Origin: Mitsuaria chitosanitabida ATCC BAA-476 = NBRC 102408
GTDB lineage: Bacteria; Pseudomonadota; Gammaproteobacteria; Burkholderiales; Burkholderiaceae_C
Direction of reading: 5' to 3'
Length of the DNA stretch: 64,000 nucleotides
NCBI RefSeq assembly: GCF_001598255.1
Contig: NZ_BCYP01000006.1
Location: 62,001-126,000, forward strand
Position numbers and translations under genes: made by a program. Of the stretch, positions 49,808 through 59,075 are shown piece after piece. Position 1 is the first letter of the stretch. The number at the start of each line of letters is the position of its first letter. The notes under the pieces were generated by a model. That model saw nothing but the letters and a program-made list of their open reading frames with translations, was not told the origin of the DNA and did no database searches.

Positions 49808-49880
49808 TTGGTCGACGCGCCCGATAATGCGCGACTCGCTCACTCCAAGGTGACGCGACAGCTCCCTCGCGGAGCATCCG

Positions 49881-49968
49881 GCCTGGATGGTGAAATCGGT
49901 AGACACAGCGGACTTAAAATCCGCCGCCCTAGAAAGGCGTACGGGTTCGAGTCCCGTTCCAGGCACCA
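49881..49968 (+). tRNA. tRNA-Leu (anticodon UAA)
   Basis: 88 bases with encoded CCA. Acceptor GCCTGGA pairs with TCCAGGC. Anticodon stem GCGGA/TCCGC holds loop CTTAAAA, giving UAA. A long variable arm marks class II. A GATAAT box near 49821 may be its own -10. Confidence 0.96.
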
Positions 49969-50045
49969 TCCGGCGTCGCCAGACGTGACTTCCCGCTGCG
50001 GTACAGTCGTCGCTCCCTCAGAGGCGACCGACCCCACCGAACCGC

Positions 50046-51338
50046 ATGGCCTTGTTCGCGCAGGAACTCTTGAATCCGGGCGTTCGCAAACGCGAAGTCT
50101 TCGGCTGGTCGATGTACGACTTCGCCAACTCCGGCTACACCACCGTCGTCCTGACCGCTGTCTACAACGCCTATTTCGTCGGCGTGATCGCGAAGGGGCA
50201 GCCGTCCTCGACGCTGCTGTGGACCGTGCTGGTGGCGTTCTCCAGCTTCCTCGTGATGGTCACCATGCCGGGTCTCGGGGCCTGGGCCGACGCGCATGGC
50301 GCCAAGCGCAAGCTGCTCGGAATCTGCACGCTGGGCTGCGTGCTGACCACCGCGGCGCTCGCCTGCTTCGGGCCGGGCCAGCTGTGGTGGGCTGCCGCCG
50401 CGGTGGTGCTCTCCAATGTCTTCTTCTCTTATGGCGAATCGCTGATCGCCGCTTTCCTGCCCGAGCTCGCCCGGCGTGACGCGCTCGGCCGCGTCTCCGG
50501 CTGGGGATGGGCTTTCGGCTATCTCGGCGGGATGCTGGCGCTCGGACTGTGCCTGGGTTATGTGCTGGCCGCGCAGTCCCGAGGGCAGTCGGCCGAGGTC
50601 TTCGTCCCGATCACGATGCTGATCACCGCGGCCTTCTATCTGCTGGCCGCGATTCCGACCTTCCTGCTGTTGCGCGAGCGCTCCGATCCTTGCGCCACCC
50701 GTCGCGCCGCCCGCATGGGGTCGGGGCTGTCACAGCTGTGGATCTCGTGGCGGCGCGCGCGCGCCTATCCGGACTTCCTGCGGCTGCTCGCCTGCGGTAC
50801 CAGCTACCAGGCCGGGATCGCCGTGGTCATCGCGCTGGCGGCCGTCTATGCCGAGCAGGCGCTCGGATTCAGTCAGTCGCAGACGATGACGCTGGTGTTT
50901 CTCGTGAACATCGCTTCCGCCGTCGGCGCCTTCCTTTTCGGCTACTACGAAGACCGCATCGGCCACCAGCCGGCGCTCGCCGTCACGCTGGTCGGCTGGA
51001 TGCTGATGACCGTGCTGGCCTTCATCGCGACCTCCGCCTGGCTGTTCTGGATCGCCGCCTTCATCGCGGGCTTGTGCATGGGATCGAGCCAATCCTGCGG
51101 TCGCGCGCTCGCGGGCGCGCTGGCGCCACATGACCGCCTCGCCGAGTTCTTCGGCCTGTGGACCTTCGCCACGCGTCTGGCGGCGATCATCGGTCCGTTG
51201 ACCTATGGCGCGGTCACCGCGCTCACGGCGGGCAACCACCGTCTGGCGATCCTCGCCACCGGCGTGTTCTTCGTGCTGGGCTACTGGCTGCTCAAGCGCG
51301 TCGACATGACGCGCGGTCTGGCACGCGCGCTGGTCTGA
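50046..51338 (+). CDS. MFS transporter, UMF1/Atg22-like family
   Basis: A 430-residue inner-membrane protein with about 12 hydrophobic segments. The N-terminus REVFGWSMYDFANSGYTTVV, with its WxxYDFANS sequence, is the mark of the UMF1 (Atg22-like) branch of the major facilitator superfamily. Other landmarks are GAWADAHGAKRKLL (loop 2-3) and FFSYGESLIAAFLPELA. The substrate is unknown; relatives export amino acids from yeast vacuoles. It ends three bases before the convergent murI. Confidence 0.88.
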   Translation: MALFAQELLNPGVRKREVFGWSMYDFANSGYTTVVLTAVYNAYFVGVIAKGQPSSTLLWTVLVAFSSFLVMVTMPGLGAWADAHGAKRKLLGICTLGCVLTTAALACFGPGQLWWAAAAVVLSNVFFSYGESLIAAFLPELARRDALGRVSGWGWAFGYLGGMLALGLCLGYVLAAQSRGQSAEVFVPITMLITAAFYLLAAIPTFLLLRERSDPCATRRAARMGSGLSQLWISWRRARAYPDFLRLLACGTSYQAGIAVVIALAAVYAEQALGFSQSQTMTLVFLVNIASAVGAFLFGYYEDRIGHQPALAVTLVGWMLMTVLAFIATSAWLFWIAAFIAGLCMGSSQSCGRALAGALAPHDRLAEFFGLWTFATRLAAIIGPLTYGAVTALTAGNHRLAILATGVFFVLGYWLLKRVDMTRGLARALV

Positions 51339-51341
51339 GGA

Positions 51342-52169
51342 TCAGGCGGGGATGCGCGTGGCCACGACGTCGCGCCAGCCCAGCGCTTCGCGCGCGAGAT
51401 GCTGCAGCGGTGCCGGATCGCCGGTGCTCTCGAGCACGATCCCCGCGTCATGGACCGGCGCGATGCCCAGCGTCTCCCACACGCGCTTGGCCTGACGCGC
51501 GACCGCGTCCTCGATGTCGAGCAACCGCACGCCATCGCCCAGTGCGGCCTGGATGCGGTCGCGGATCAGCGGGTAGTGCGTGCAGCCCAGCAGCACCGTG
51601 TCGACCAGTGCCTCGCGCATCGGCGCGCAGAAACGCTGGATCAGCGCGTCGAGCTCCGGGCTGCGCAGATCGCCGCGCTCGATCAGCGTGACCAGGCCGG
51701 GGCAGGGCTGGCTGATCAGCGTCACCTCGGCCGCGTGCGCGGCGACGAGCTGTTCGTATCGACGACTCGCGATCGTCGCCGTCGTCGCCATGACACCGAT
51801 GCGACCGTTGCGCGTCGCCGCGACCGCGGGCTTCACGCCGGGCTCGATCCCCACGACCGGCCATTCGGGCCAGCGCTCGCGCATCGCCAGGACGGCATGC
51901 GCCGTCGCCGTGTTGCAGGCCACCACCGCCATGCGGGCGCCGACGGCGCGCAGGTGCTCGGCCACCTTCACGCTGCGCTCGACGATGTAGTCGCTGCTGC
52001 GATCACCGTAAGGGGCATGCGCGGTGTCCGCGAGGTAGTGCAGGGGCACGTCGGGCAGTTGCTCCCGCAGCGCCCGCATGACGGTCAGCCCGCCGACACC
52101 GGAATCGAAGACCCCGATGCAGGGGACACGCGAGGAATCTGGAGCGGCGAAGGGACTCGGGATCGTCAT
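51342..52169 (-). CDS. murI: Glutamate racemase
   Basis: A 275-residue cofactor-free racemase that supplies D-glutamate for peptidoglycan. The catalytic cysteines are C85 (VVACNTATA) and C196 (LLGCTHYPL), and the N-terminal GVFDSGVGGLTV is typical. Start ATG 52169. It is convergent with the MFS gene and divergent from etfBA across a 256-base regulatory spacer. Confidence 0.95.
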   Translation of the reverse strand: MTIPSPFAAPDSSRVPCIGVFDSGVGGLTVMRALREQLPDVPLHYLADTAHAPYGDRSSDYIVERSVKVAEHLRAVGARMAVVACNTATAHAVLAMRERWPEWPVVGIEPGVKPAVAATRNGRIGVMATTATIASRRYEQLVAAHAAEVTLISQPCPGLVTLIERGDLRSPELDALIQRFCAPMREALVDTVLLGCTHYPLIRDRIQAALGDGVRLLDIEDAVARQAKRVWETLGIAPVHDAGIVLESTGDPAPLQHLAREALGWRDVVATRIPA

Positions 52170-52281
52170 CAGAGAAGAAGCTTGGGCGAACGCCGGTCGG
52201 CGTCGTCGAGAGCGCAGTCTAGAAGATTCCCTGATGCCGGGTCCGAACCCGCTTGGCAGCGCCGGTCACGTGTATAGAATA

Positions 52282-52293
52282 GAACGATCGTTC
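52282..52293. promoter_or_regulatory. TetR-type palindrome upstream of etfBA
   Basis: Perfect 12-base palindrome GAACGATCGTTC inside an AT-richer stretch, directly after a TATAGAAT -10-like element (52273-52280). AACGNNCGTT-type sites are typical for TetR regulators of fatty-acid genes such as FadP/PsrA. The identity of the binder is inferred. Confidence 0.6.
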
Positions 52294-52381
52294 GTTTTAT
52301 TTTCGAGCCGACGGCCAGAGGCCCCGCCCACAGCGAGGGCGCATGACGGCTGGGAGACACGGGACTGGCTCAGGCCTCCCA

Positions 52382-52407
52382 TAGAATCGAATTAACGTTA
52401 ACGTCAA
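52382..52407 (+). promoter_or_regulatory. etfB -10 box with LiuR-like operator
   Basis: TAGAAT (52382-52387) is followed by the 16-base near-palindrome TTAACGTTAACGTCAA (52392-52407). This differs at one position from a perfect TTGACGTTAACGTCAA palindrome and matches, from memory, the form reported for the MerR-family regulator LiuR of branched-chain acid degradation. It lies where transcription would start, so it could act as a repressor site. Confidence 0.6.
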
Positions 52408-52425
52408 TCCGCTTGGAGTGCTTCG

Positions 52426-53175
52426 ATGAAGGTATTGGTCCCCGTCAAACGTGTCGTCGATTACAACGTCAAGGTGCGCGTCAAGAGCGATGGCTCGGGC
52501 GTCGACATCGCCAACGTGAAGATGTCGATGAACCCCTTCGATGAGATCGCCGTCGAGGAAGCCGTTCGCCTGAAGGAAAAGGGCGTGGTGACCGAGGTGA
52601 TCGCCGTGTCCTGCGGCGTCACGCAGTGCCAGGAAACCCTGCGCACCGCCATGGCCATCGGCGCCGACCGCGCCATCCTGGTCGAGACCGACGCCGAACT
52701 GCAGCCGCTGGCCGTGGCCAAGCTGCTCAAGGCGCTGGTCGACAAGGAACAGCCGCAGTTGGTGATCCTGGGCAAGCAGGCCATCGACGACGATTGCAAC
52801 CAGACCGGCCAGATGCTGGCCGCGCTGACCGGCCTGCCGCAAGGCACCTTCGCCTCCAAGGTCGAAGTCGCCGACGGCAAGGTCAACGTGACGCGTGAAG
52901 TCGACGGCGGTCTGGAGACCGTGTCGCTGACGCTGCCGGCGGTCGTGACGACCGACCTGCGCCTGAACGAGCCGCGCTACGTCACGCTGCCCAACATCAT
53001 GAAGGCCAAGAAGAAGCAGCTCGACGTGGTCAAGCCCGCGGATCTCGGTGTCGACGTGAACCCGCGCATCAAGACGCTGTCGGTGGCCGAGCCCCCGAAG
53101 CGCAGCGCCGGCATCAAGGTGCCGGACGTGGCCACGCTGGTCACGAAGCTGAAGACCGAGGCCAAGGTCATCTGA
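52426..53175 (+). CDS. etfB: Electron transfer flavoprotein beta subunit
   Basis: A 249-residue subunit that binds AMP and, with EtfA, carries electrons from acyl-CoA dehydrogenases to ETF-ubiquinone oxidoreductase. Family regions are [39 protein letters not shown] and the beta-subunit signature [20 protein letters not shown]. The ATG has TTGGAG upstream. etfA follows 28 bases later. Confidence 0.96.
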   Translation: MKVLVPVKRVVDYNVKVRVKSDGSGVDIANVKMSMNPFDEIAVEEAVRLKEKGVVTEVIAVSCGVTQCQETLRTAMAIGADRAILVETDAELQPLAVAKLLKALVDKEQPQLVILGKQAIDDDCNQTGQMLAALTGLPQGTFASKVEVADGKVNVTREVDGGLETVSLTLPAVVTTDLRLNEPRYVTLPNIMKAKKKQLDVVKPADLGVDVNPRIKTLSVAEPPKRSAGIKVPDVATLVTKLKTEAKVI

Positions 53176-53203
53176 GCCCCAGAACAAGATTCGGAGATAA
53201 GAC

Positions 53204-54133
53204 ATGACCACCCTCGTCATCGCTGAACACGACAACGCCTCCCTGAAGGGCGCCACCCACCACACCGTCACCGCCGGCGTCGCCATCGGCGGCGATGTGC
53301 ACGTGCTCGTCGTCGGCTCGAACGCCGGCGCCGCCGCCGCGTCGGCCGCCAAGATCGCGGGCGTCGCCAAGGTGCTGCACGCCGACGGCGCGCAGTTCGC
53401 CGACGGCCTGGCCGAGAACGTCGCCGCCCAGGTGATCGCCATCGCCAAGGACTACTCGCACCTCCTGTTCCCGGCCACCGCCGCGGGCAAGAACGTCGCC
53501 CCGCGCGTCGCCGCGCTGCTGGACGTCGGTCAGCTGAGCGACATCACCAAGGTGATCTCGGCCGACACCTTCGAGCGCCCGATCTACGCCGGTAACGCCA
53601 TCGCCACCGTGCAGTCGACCGACGCGATCAAGGTCGTGACCGTGCGCACGACCGGTTTCGACTCCGCTCCCGAAGGTGGCAGCGCCGCCGTCGAATCGCT
53701 GACGGCCGTGGCCGACAGCGGCAAGAGCAGCTTCGTCGGCCGCGAGGTCACGAAGAGCGACCGCCCCGAGCTGACCGCCGCCAAGATCATCGTGTCCGGT
53801 GGCCGCGCGCTGGGCAGCAGCGACAAGTTCAATGAAGTGCTGACGCCGCTGGCCGACAAGCTGGGCGCCGCGCTGGGCGCCTCGCGCGCCGCGGTGGACG
53901 CGGGCTACGCGCCCAACGACTGGCAGGTCGGTCAGACCGGCAAGATCGTCGCGCCGCAGCTCTACATCGCCGCCGGCATCTCCGGCGCGATCCAGCATCT
54001 GGCCGGCATGAAGGACTCCAAGGTGATCGTCGCGATCAACAAGGATCCGGAAGCGCCGATCTTCTCGGTGGCGGATTACGGCCTGGAAGCCGACCTGTTC
54101 ACCGCCGTTCCTGAACTCGTGAAGGCGCTCTGA
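53204..54133 (+). CDS. etfA: Electron transfer flavoprotein alpha subunit
   Basis: A 309-residue FAD-binding partner of EtfB. The C-terminal FAD domain has the signature [20 protein letters not shown] followed by [20 protein letters not shown], and [11 protein letters not shown] earlier. The N-terminal part is the usual Rossmann-like domain. It is co-transcribed with etfB and ends before a strong terminator. The adjacent acyl-CoA dehydrogenase gene is its likely electron donor. Confidence 0.96.
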   Translation: MTTLVIAEHDNASLKGATHHTVTAGVAIGGDVHVLVVGSNAGAAAASAAKIAGVAKVLHADGAQFADGLAENVAAQVIAIAKDYSHLLFPATAAGKNVAPRVAALLDVGQLSDITKVISADTFERPIYAGNAIATVQSTDAIKVVTVRTTGFDSAPEGGSAAVESLTAVADSGKSSFVGREVTKSDRPELTAAKIIVSGGRALGSSDKFNEVLTPLADKLGAALGASRAAVDAGYAPNDWQVGQTGKIVAPQLYIAAGISGAIQHLAGMKDSKVIVAINKDPEAPIFSVADYGLEADLFTAVPELVKAL

Positions 54134-54188
54134 TCGGGCCTTCGGCTCGATCGGCATCGCCGACGGCGGACCTGCCGCCACACGCACG

Positions 54189-54224
54189 AGGGCGCCCGCA
54201 GACGACGCGCGGCGCCCTTTTTTT
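54189..54224 (+). terminator. Intrinsic terminator of etfBA
   Basis: Stem AGGGCGCC/GGCGCCCT with a 14-base loop, followed by TTTTTTT. It sits only 15 bases before the acyl-CoA dehydrogenase start, so partial read-through is possible. Confidence 0.88.
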
Positions 54225-54238
54225 ATCCGGAGATCCCC

Positions 54239-56032
54239 ATGACTTACCGCGCCCCGATCAAGGACATGCTCTTCGACATGCAGGCCCTGGCCGGCCTGCA
54301 GACGCTGTCGGAGCAGATTCCCGCTTTCGCCGACCACGGCCTGGACACCGCGCAGGCGGTGCTCGAGGAAGCGGCCAAGCTGAACGAGGACGTGATCGCG
54401 CCGCTGAACGTCGAGGGGGATCGGAATCCGTCGTACTGGAAGGACGGCCAGGTCTTCGCCACGCCGGGTTTCAAGGAGGCCTTCAAGCAGTACGCCGAGG
54501 GCGGCTGGCAGGGGCTGCAGCATCCGGAGGACTTCGGCGGCCAGGGCCTGCCCAAGACCATCGGCACGGCCTGCGCGGAGATGGTCCAGGCGGCCAACGT
54601 CAGCTTCGCGCTGTGCCCGCTGCTGACCGACGGCGCGGTCGAGGCGCTGCTGGTCGCGGGCAGCGACGAGCAGAAGCAGCGCTTCATTCCCAAGCTGCTG
54701 TCGGGCGAATGGACCGGCACGATGAACCTGACCGAGCCGCAGGCGGGTTCGGATCTGGCGATGGTGCGCTCGCGCGCCGAGCCGCAGGGTGACGGCACCT
54801 ACAAGGTCTTCGGCACCAAGATCTTCATCACCTGGGGCGAGCACGACATGGCGGACAACATCGTCCACCTGGTGCTGGCGCGGGTCCCGGGCGCTCCCGA
54901 GGGCGTGAAGGGCATCAGCCTGTTCCTGGTGCCCAAGTTCCTGGTCAACGAGGACGGCTCGCTGGGCGCGCGCAACGACGCGCACTGCGTGTCCATCGAG
55001 CACAAGCTCGGCATCAAGGCCAGCCCGACGGCGGTGCTGCAGTTCGGCGATCACGGCGGCGCCATCGGCACGCTGATCGGCGAGGAGAACCGCGGCCTGG
55101 AGTACATGTTCATCATGATGAACGCGGCCCGCTTCGGCGTCGGCGTGCAGGGCATCGCGGTGGCGGACCGCGCCTATCAGAAGGCGGTCGAGTACGCGAA
55201 GGACCGCGTGCAGTCGCGCCCGGTGGACGGGTCGTCCAAGGAGGCGGCCGCGATCATCCATCACCCCGACGTGCGCCGCATGCTGATGACGCAGCGCGCG
55301 CTGGTCGAGGGCTGCCGCGCGATGGCCATCGACGCCGCCGCGGCCTACGACATCGCGCATCACCACGCCGATGACGCGACCCGCAAGGAGGCCCAGGCCT
55401 TCTACGAATTCATGGTCCCGTTCGTCAAGGGCTACAGCACCGAGATGAGCCTGGAGGTGACCTCGCTGGGCGTGCAGGTGCACGGCGGCATGGGCTTCAT
55501 CGAGGAGACCGGCGCGGCGCAGTACTACCGCGACGCGCGCATCCTCCCCATCTATGAAGGCACGACGGCCATCCAGGCGAACGACCTGGTGGGCCGCAAG
55601 ACCGTGCGCGACGGCGGCGCCTTCGCGCGTGGCGTCGCGGCGCAGATCGAGGAGACCGAAGGCGCGCTGGCCGCGAGCGGCAGCGCCGATGCCCAGGCGG
55701 TGCGCGCGGGTCTGGCGGCGGCGCGCGCGGCCTTCGTCGAGGTCGTCGACTTCGTCGCGGCGCACGGCAAGGCCAAGCCGAACGCGGCCTTCGCCGGCTC
55801 GGTCCCGTATCTGATGCTGGGCGGCAATCTGCTGGCGGGCTGGCAGCTGGCGCGCTCGCTGCTGGCGGCGCAGGAGCTCAAGGCCGCTGGCGAGGACGTC
55901 GCGTTCATGGACGCCAAGATCACGACCGCGCGCTTCTACGCCGAGCACCTCCTGCCGCGCTGCCAGTCGCTGCGCGACGCCGTGGTGAACGGCGCCGACA
56001 GCGTGATGGCACTTCCCGTCGACGCGTTCTGA
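54239..56032 (+). CDS. Acyl-CoA dehydrogenase (long, DmdC/AcdA-like type)
   Basis: A 597-residue flavoenzyme, longer than the classical 380 residues because of an N-terminal extension (DMLFDMQALAGL) and a C-terminal domain found in the 3-methylmercaptopropionyl-CoA dehydrogenase/long-type family. FAD/substrate motifs are MNLTEPQAGSDLAMV and FITWGEHD; the catalytic base is E440 (PIYEGTTAIQ). It feeds electrons to EtfBA immediately upstream. The chain-length specificity cannot be read. No dimethylsulfoniopropionate genes are nearby, so a general fatty acyl-CoA role is favoured. Confidence 0.92.
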   Translation: MTYRAPIKDMLFDMQALAGLQTLSEQIPAFADHGLDTAQAVLEEAAKLNEDVIAPLNVEGDRNPSYWKDGQVFATPGFKEAFKQYAEGGWQGLQHPEDFGGQGLPKTIGTACAEMVQAANVSFALCPLLTDGAVEALLVAGSDEQKQRFIPKLLSGEWTGTMNLTEPQAGSDLAMVRSRAEPQGDGTYKVFGTKIFITWGEHDMADNIVHLVLARVPGAPEGVKGISLFLVPKFLVNEDGSLGARNDAHCVSIEHKLGIKASPTAVLQFGDHGGAIGTLIGEENRGLEYMFIMMNAARFGVGVQGIAVADRAYQKAVEYAKDRVQSRPVDGSSKEAAAIIHHPDVRRMLMTQRALVEGCRAMAIDAAAAYDIAHHHADDATRKEAQAFYEFMVPFVKGYSTEMSLEVTSLGVQVHGGMGFIEETGAAQYYRDARILPIYEGTTAIQANDLVGRKTVRDGGAFARGVAAQIEETEGALAASGSADAQAVRAGLAAARAAFVEVVDFVAAHGKAKPNAAFAGSVPYLMLGGNLLAGWQLARSLLAAQELKAAGEDVAFMDAKITTARFYAEHLLPRCQSLRDAVVNGADSVMALPVDAF

Positions 56033-56184
56033 CGCGGGACGGGGCCGACTGAATCGACGCTCCGGAGCGGTTCGGCCCTCGCCGAGTCGCGCGGAATCGA
56101 CGAGCAAGACGCGTCCCGCGCGCGACGCCTGATCCGGCGCGGCGGGGCGATCATCCGACGACATTGACCAGAGGAGACCTCGAG

Positions 56185-57138
56185 GTGGCACTTCCCCCGT
56201 TGTTCGACAAGCTGCGCCTGCCGGTGATCGGCTCGCCGCTGTTCATCATCAGCAATCCCAAGCTGGTGATCGCGCAATGCAAGGCCGGCATCGTCGGCTC
56301 GATGCCCGCGCTGAATGCCCGTCCGGCCGAGCTGCTGGAAGAGTGGCTGGCCGAGATCACCGAGACGCTGGCGGCGCACGACCGCGCGCATCCCGAGGCG
56401 CCGGCCGCTCCGTTCGCGATCAACCAGATCGTGCACAAGAGCAATGACCGGCTCGATCACGACATGGCGCTGTGCGCCAAGTACAAGGTGCCCATCGTGA
56501 TCACCTCGCTGGGCGCGCGCGAGGACGTGAACGCCGCGGTGCACGCCTGGGGCGGCATCGTGATGCACGACGTCATCAACAACAAGTTCGCGAGGAAGGC
56601 GATCGAGAAGGGCGCCGACGGCCTGATCGCCGTCGCGGCGGGCGCGGGCGGCCATGCGGGCGTGAAGAGCCCGTTCGCGCTGATCCAGGAGATCCGCGAG
56701 TGGTTCCAGGGTCCGCTGGCGCTGTCGGGCTCGATGGCCAGCGGCGACGCGATCCTGGCGGCGCAGGCGATGGGCGCGGACCTCGCGTACATCGGCTCGG
56801 CCTTCATCGCCACCGAGGAGGCGCGCGCGCAGGAGGAGTACAAGCAGATGATCGTCGAGAGCAACAGCGACGACATCGTGTACAGCAACCTGTTCACGGG
56901 CGTGCACGGCAACTACCTGAAGGGCTCGATCGTGAAGTCGGGTCTGGACCCGGAGAACCTGCCCGAGAGCGATCCGTCCAAGATGAACTTCGGCGGCAAT
57001 GGCGCCAAGGCGTGGAAGGACGTGTGGGGCAGCGGTCAGGGCATCGGCGCGATCCGCGAGGTGCTGCCGGCCGGCGATCTGGTCGCGCGCTTCGGCCGCG
57101 AGTACGAGGCGGCACGCCGTCGTCTGTCGCTGGCGTGA
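56185..57138 (+). CDS. Nitronate monooxygenase family flavoprotein
   Basis: A 317-residue FMN TIM-barrel protein (2-nitropropane dioxygenase family). Motifs are LRLPVIGSPLFIISNPKLV, AVAAGAGGHAGVKSPFALI (the FMN-phosphate region) and LSGSMASGDAILAAQAMGAD. Such proteins oxidise nitronates; in fatty-acid gene contexts some act as enoyl reductase-like enzymes. GTG 56185 is the likely start, with GAGGAGA upstream; a TTG at 56164 also opens the frame. It is 152 bases after the acyl-CoA dehydrogenase and probably co-transcribed. Confidence 0.88.
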   Translation: MALPPLFDKLRLPVIGSPLFIISNPKLVIAQCKAGIVGSMPALNARPAELLEEWLAEITETLAAHDRAHPEAPAAPFAINQIVHKSNDRLDHDMALCAKYKVPIVITSLGAREDVNAAVHAWGGIVMHDVINNKFARKAIEKGADGLIAVAAGAGGHAGVKSPFALIQEIREWFQGPLALSGSMASGDAILAAQAMGADLAYIGSAFIATEEARAQEEYKQMIVESNSDDIVYSNLFTGVHGNYLKGSIVKSGLDPENLPESDPSKMNFGGNGAKAWKDVWGSGQGIGAIREVLPAGDLVARFGREYEAARRRLSLA

Positions 57139-57202
57139 GCCTGCCAGCCGGGTTCGTCGCGCCGGTACCCCGGTGCCGCGCAGGGCGCCACCGCTGAACG
57201 AG

Positions 57203-57228
57203 AAAGGCCACCGTGAGGTGGCCTTTCC
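57203..57228. terminator. Bidirectional terminator
   Basis: Stem AAAGGCCACC/GGTGGCCTTT with loop GTGA. It is symmetrical and lies between the convergent monooxygenase and binding-protein genes. The T-tracts are short on both sides. Confidence 0.8.
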
Positions 57229-57285
57229 ATTGGCGCCGACAGGACGCCGCGGCGCACCCGGCGCCGGTGGCGCCGGGTGCGCGCG

Positions 57286-58887
57286 TCACTTCACCGTCGT
57301 GAACCGCGCCTCCGGCCGGTCGTCCGAACGGTGCTGGGTCTGCACCGCCTTCTTCATCGCCCAGGGCCGCACCTGGTGGTGCAGCGGGATGAAGAACACC
57401 TCGTCGCGTACCCGCACCAGACCTTCCTTCAGCAGCGCGTTGCGCTTGGCCACGTCGCCCTCGACCTTGGCCGCGTCGATGATCTGATCCAGCTTCGCGT
57501 CGCTGAGGCGGAAGTAGTTGCCGCTGCCGTCCGCGCCGCCCTGGCGCGTGCGCGCCAGCGACTGCAGCGTGTACAGCGCGTCATAGGTCGGCACGCCCCA
57601 GCCATACAGGAACAACGGGTACTCGAAGGCCTGCAGCTTGGGGCTGAAGGTGCTGAAGGACTCCGCCTGCAGGCGCGCCTTCACGCCCACCTTGCTCCAC
57701 ATCGAGACCACCGCCAGACAGATCTCCTCGTCGTTGACGTAGCGGTTGTTGGGGCAATTCAGCGGGACTTCGAAGCCGTTCGGATAACCAGCCTCCGCCA
57801 GCAGCTTGCGGGCGCGCTCGGGGTCGGCCTTGGTCGGGACGTCGATGTCCGGCGCGTTCCCGTTCACGCCCGGCGCGACCATGATCCCGGCGGGCACCGA
57901 CAGCCCGCGCATCGTCGCGCGCTTGATCGCCTCGCGGTCGATGGCGACCGACAGCGCCTCGCGCACGCGCTTGTCCTTGAACGGGTTCTTGCCCGTGACG
58001 TTGCTGCCCTTGAGCTGCTCGCTGCCCTGGTCCATGCCCAGGAAGATGGTGCGCGTCTCGCTGCCCTCCAGCACCGTCAGCTTCGCATCGGCCTTCAGCC
58101 GCGCGACGTCCTGCGTCGGGATGTCCGACAGCAGGTCCACGTCGCCCGACAGCAGCGCCGCGACCCGCGTCGGGTCCGACTTGATCGGGGTGTAGATCAG
58201 CTCGTCCACGTTGGTCGCGTTCCTCGCGTCCCACCAGTCCTTGTTCTGGACCATGGTGATGCGCTGGTCGGGCTGCCACCCGGTGATGCGGTACGGGCCC
58301 GTGCCGTTGGCGTTGCGCGTCGCGTAGGTCTCTTCCTTGGCCTTGAAGTCCGGCAGGTTGATCGCCTTGTTCTTCTCCGCCCAGGTCTTGCTCATGATCC
58401 GGAAGTCGACGAACTGGCGCAGCAGGATGGGGTTGGGCGCCGCCAGGATCACGTCCACCGTGTGGGCGTCGACCTTCTTGATGTCGGCCACGCCCGCCAC
58501 GAACGGGTGCATGGTCCCCACCGGCTGCTTGATGCGGTGGAAGGAGAACACCACATCGTCCGCGGTGAACGGCGAGCCGTCATGGAACTTCACGCCCTTG
58601 CGCAGCTCGAAGCGCCAGGTGGTCGGGCCCGTCTGGGTCCATTTGGTCGCGAGCGCGGGCTCGACCTGGTAGGTCTTGTCGTAGCGGGTCAGGCCCTCGT
58701 AGGCGTGCTGCGCGATGGCGTTGGTGGTGCTGTGGTTCTGCGAATGCGGATCCAGCGTCAGCACGTCGTTCTGCGCGGCCCACTTGAGCGTGGCGGACTG
58801 GGCGGGCAGGGCGGTGGTCAGCGCCGCGGCCGCGAGCGCGGCGCACAGCAGGGTGGATCGCAGGGATCCCGGAATCGTCCTCGACAT
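57286..58887 (-). CDS. ABC transporter substrate-binding protein, peptide/opine family 5 (paralogue 1)
   Basis: A 533-residue periplasmic receptor of the SBP_bac_5 (DppA/GsiB-like) family, with an N-terminal signal peptide (cleavage near ALPAQSA). Family motifs are AYEGLTRYDKTYQVEPALAT and KGVKFHDGSPFTADDVVFSF. ATG 58887 has GAGGAG upstream; a TTG at 58908 also opens the frame. It binds peptides, glutathione or related compounds, not resolvable here. No permease or ATPase genes are nearby. It is a close paralogue of the next leftward gene at 59076. Confidence 0.92.
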   Translation of the reverse strand: MSRTIPGSLRSTLLCAALAAAALTTALPAQSATLKWAAQNDVLTLDPHSQNHSTTNAIAQHAYEGLTRYDKTYQVEPALATKWTQTGPTTWRFELRKGVKFHDGSPFTADDVVFSFHRIKQPVGTMHPFVAGVADIKKVDAHTVDVILAAPNPILLRQFVDFRIMSKTWAEKNKAINLPDFKAKEETYATRNANGTGPYRITGWQPDQRITMVQNKDWWDARNATNVDELIYTPIKSDPTRVAALLSGDVDLLSDIPTQDVARLKADAKLTVLEGSETRTIFLGMDQGSEQLKGSNVTGKNPFKDKRVREALSVAIDREAIKRATMRGLSVPAGIMVAPGVNGNAPDIDVPTKADPERARKLLAEAGYPNGFEVPLNCPNNRYVNDEEICLAVVSMWSKVGVKARLQAESFSTFSPKLQAFEYPLFLYGWGVPTYDALYTLQSLARTRQGGADGSGNYFRLSDAKLDQIIDAAKVEGDVAKRNALLKEGLVRVRDEVFFIPLHHQVRPWAMKKAVQTQHRSDDRPEARFTTVK

Positions 58888-59075
58888 GAGCGGATGCTCC
58901 TCTGGCAACGTTCGTTAAGAACACGTGAAGTCGCCGGGATGCTAGCCGCGCGCGCCCCGCGTGTGACCCGGGCCGGCCTCGGGGATTGCCCTCGGACGGC
59001 GCCGGGAAACTCGTCAGGCGCGCAAGGAAATGAGGAGAACGCGTGATCGCGGGATCACGCGTCGCCCGCCTCCGA

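Noticed and set aside
49314-49968. tRNA cluster as an integration site for a genomic island
   Set aside because: Repeated tRNA sequences are complete genes with their own CCA ends; no integrase, flanking att remnant or composition shift was seen, and the flanks are core genes.
53168-56191. About 1000-codon open frame antisense to etfA and the acyl-CoA dehydrogenase
   Set aside because: Low-complexity composition and no domain; it spans two clear sense genes and the terminator between them.
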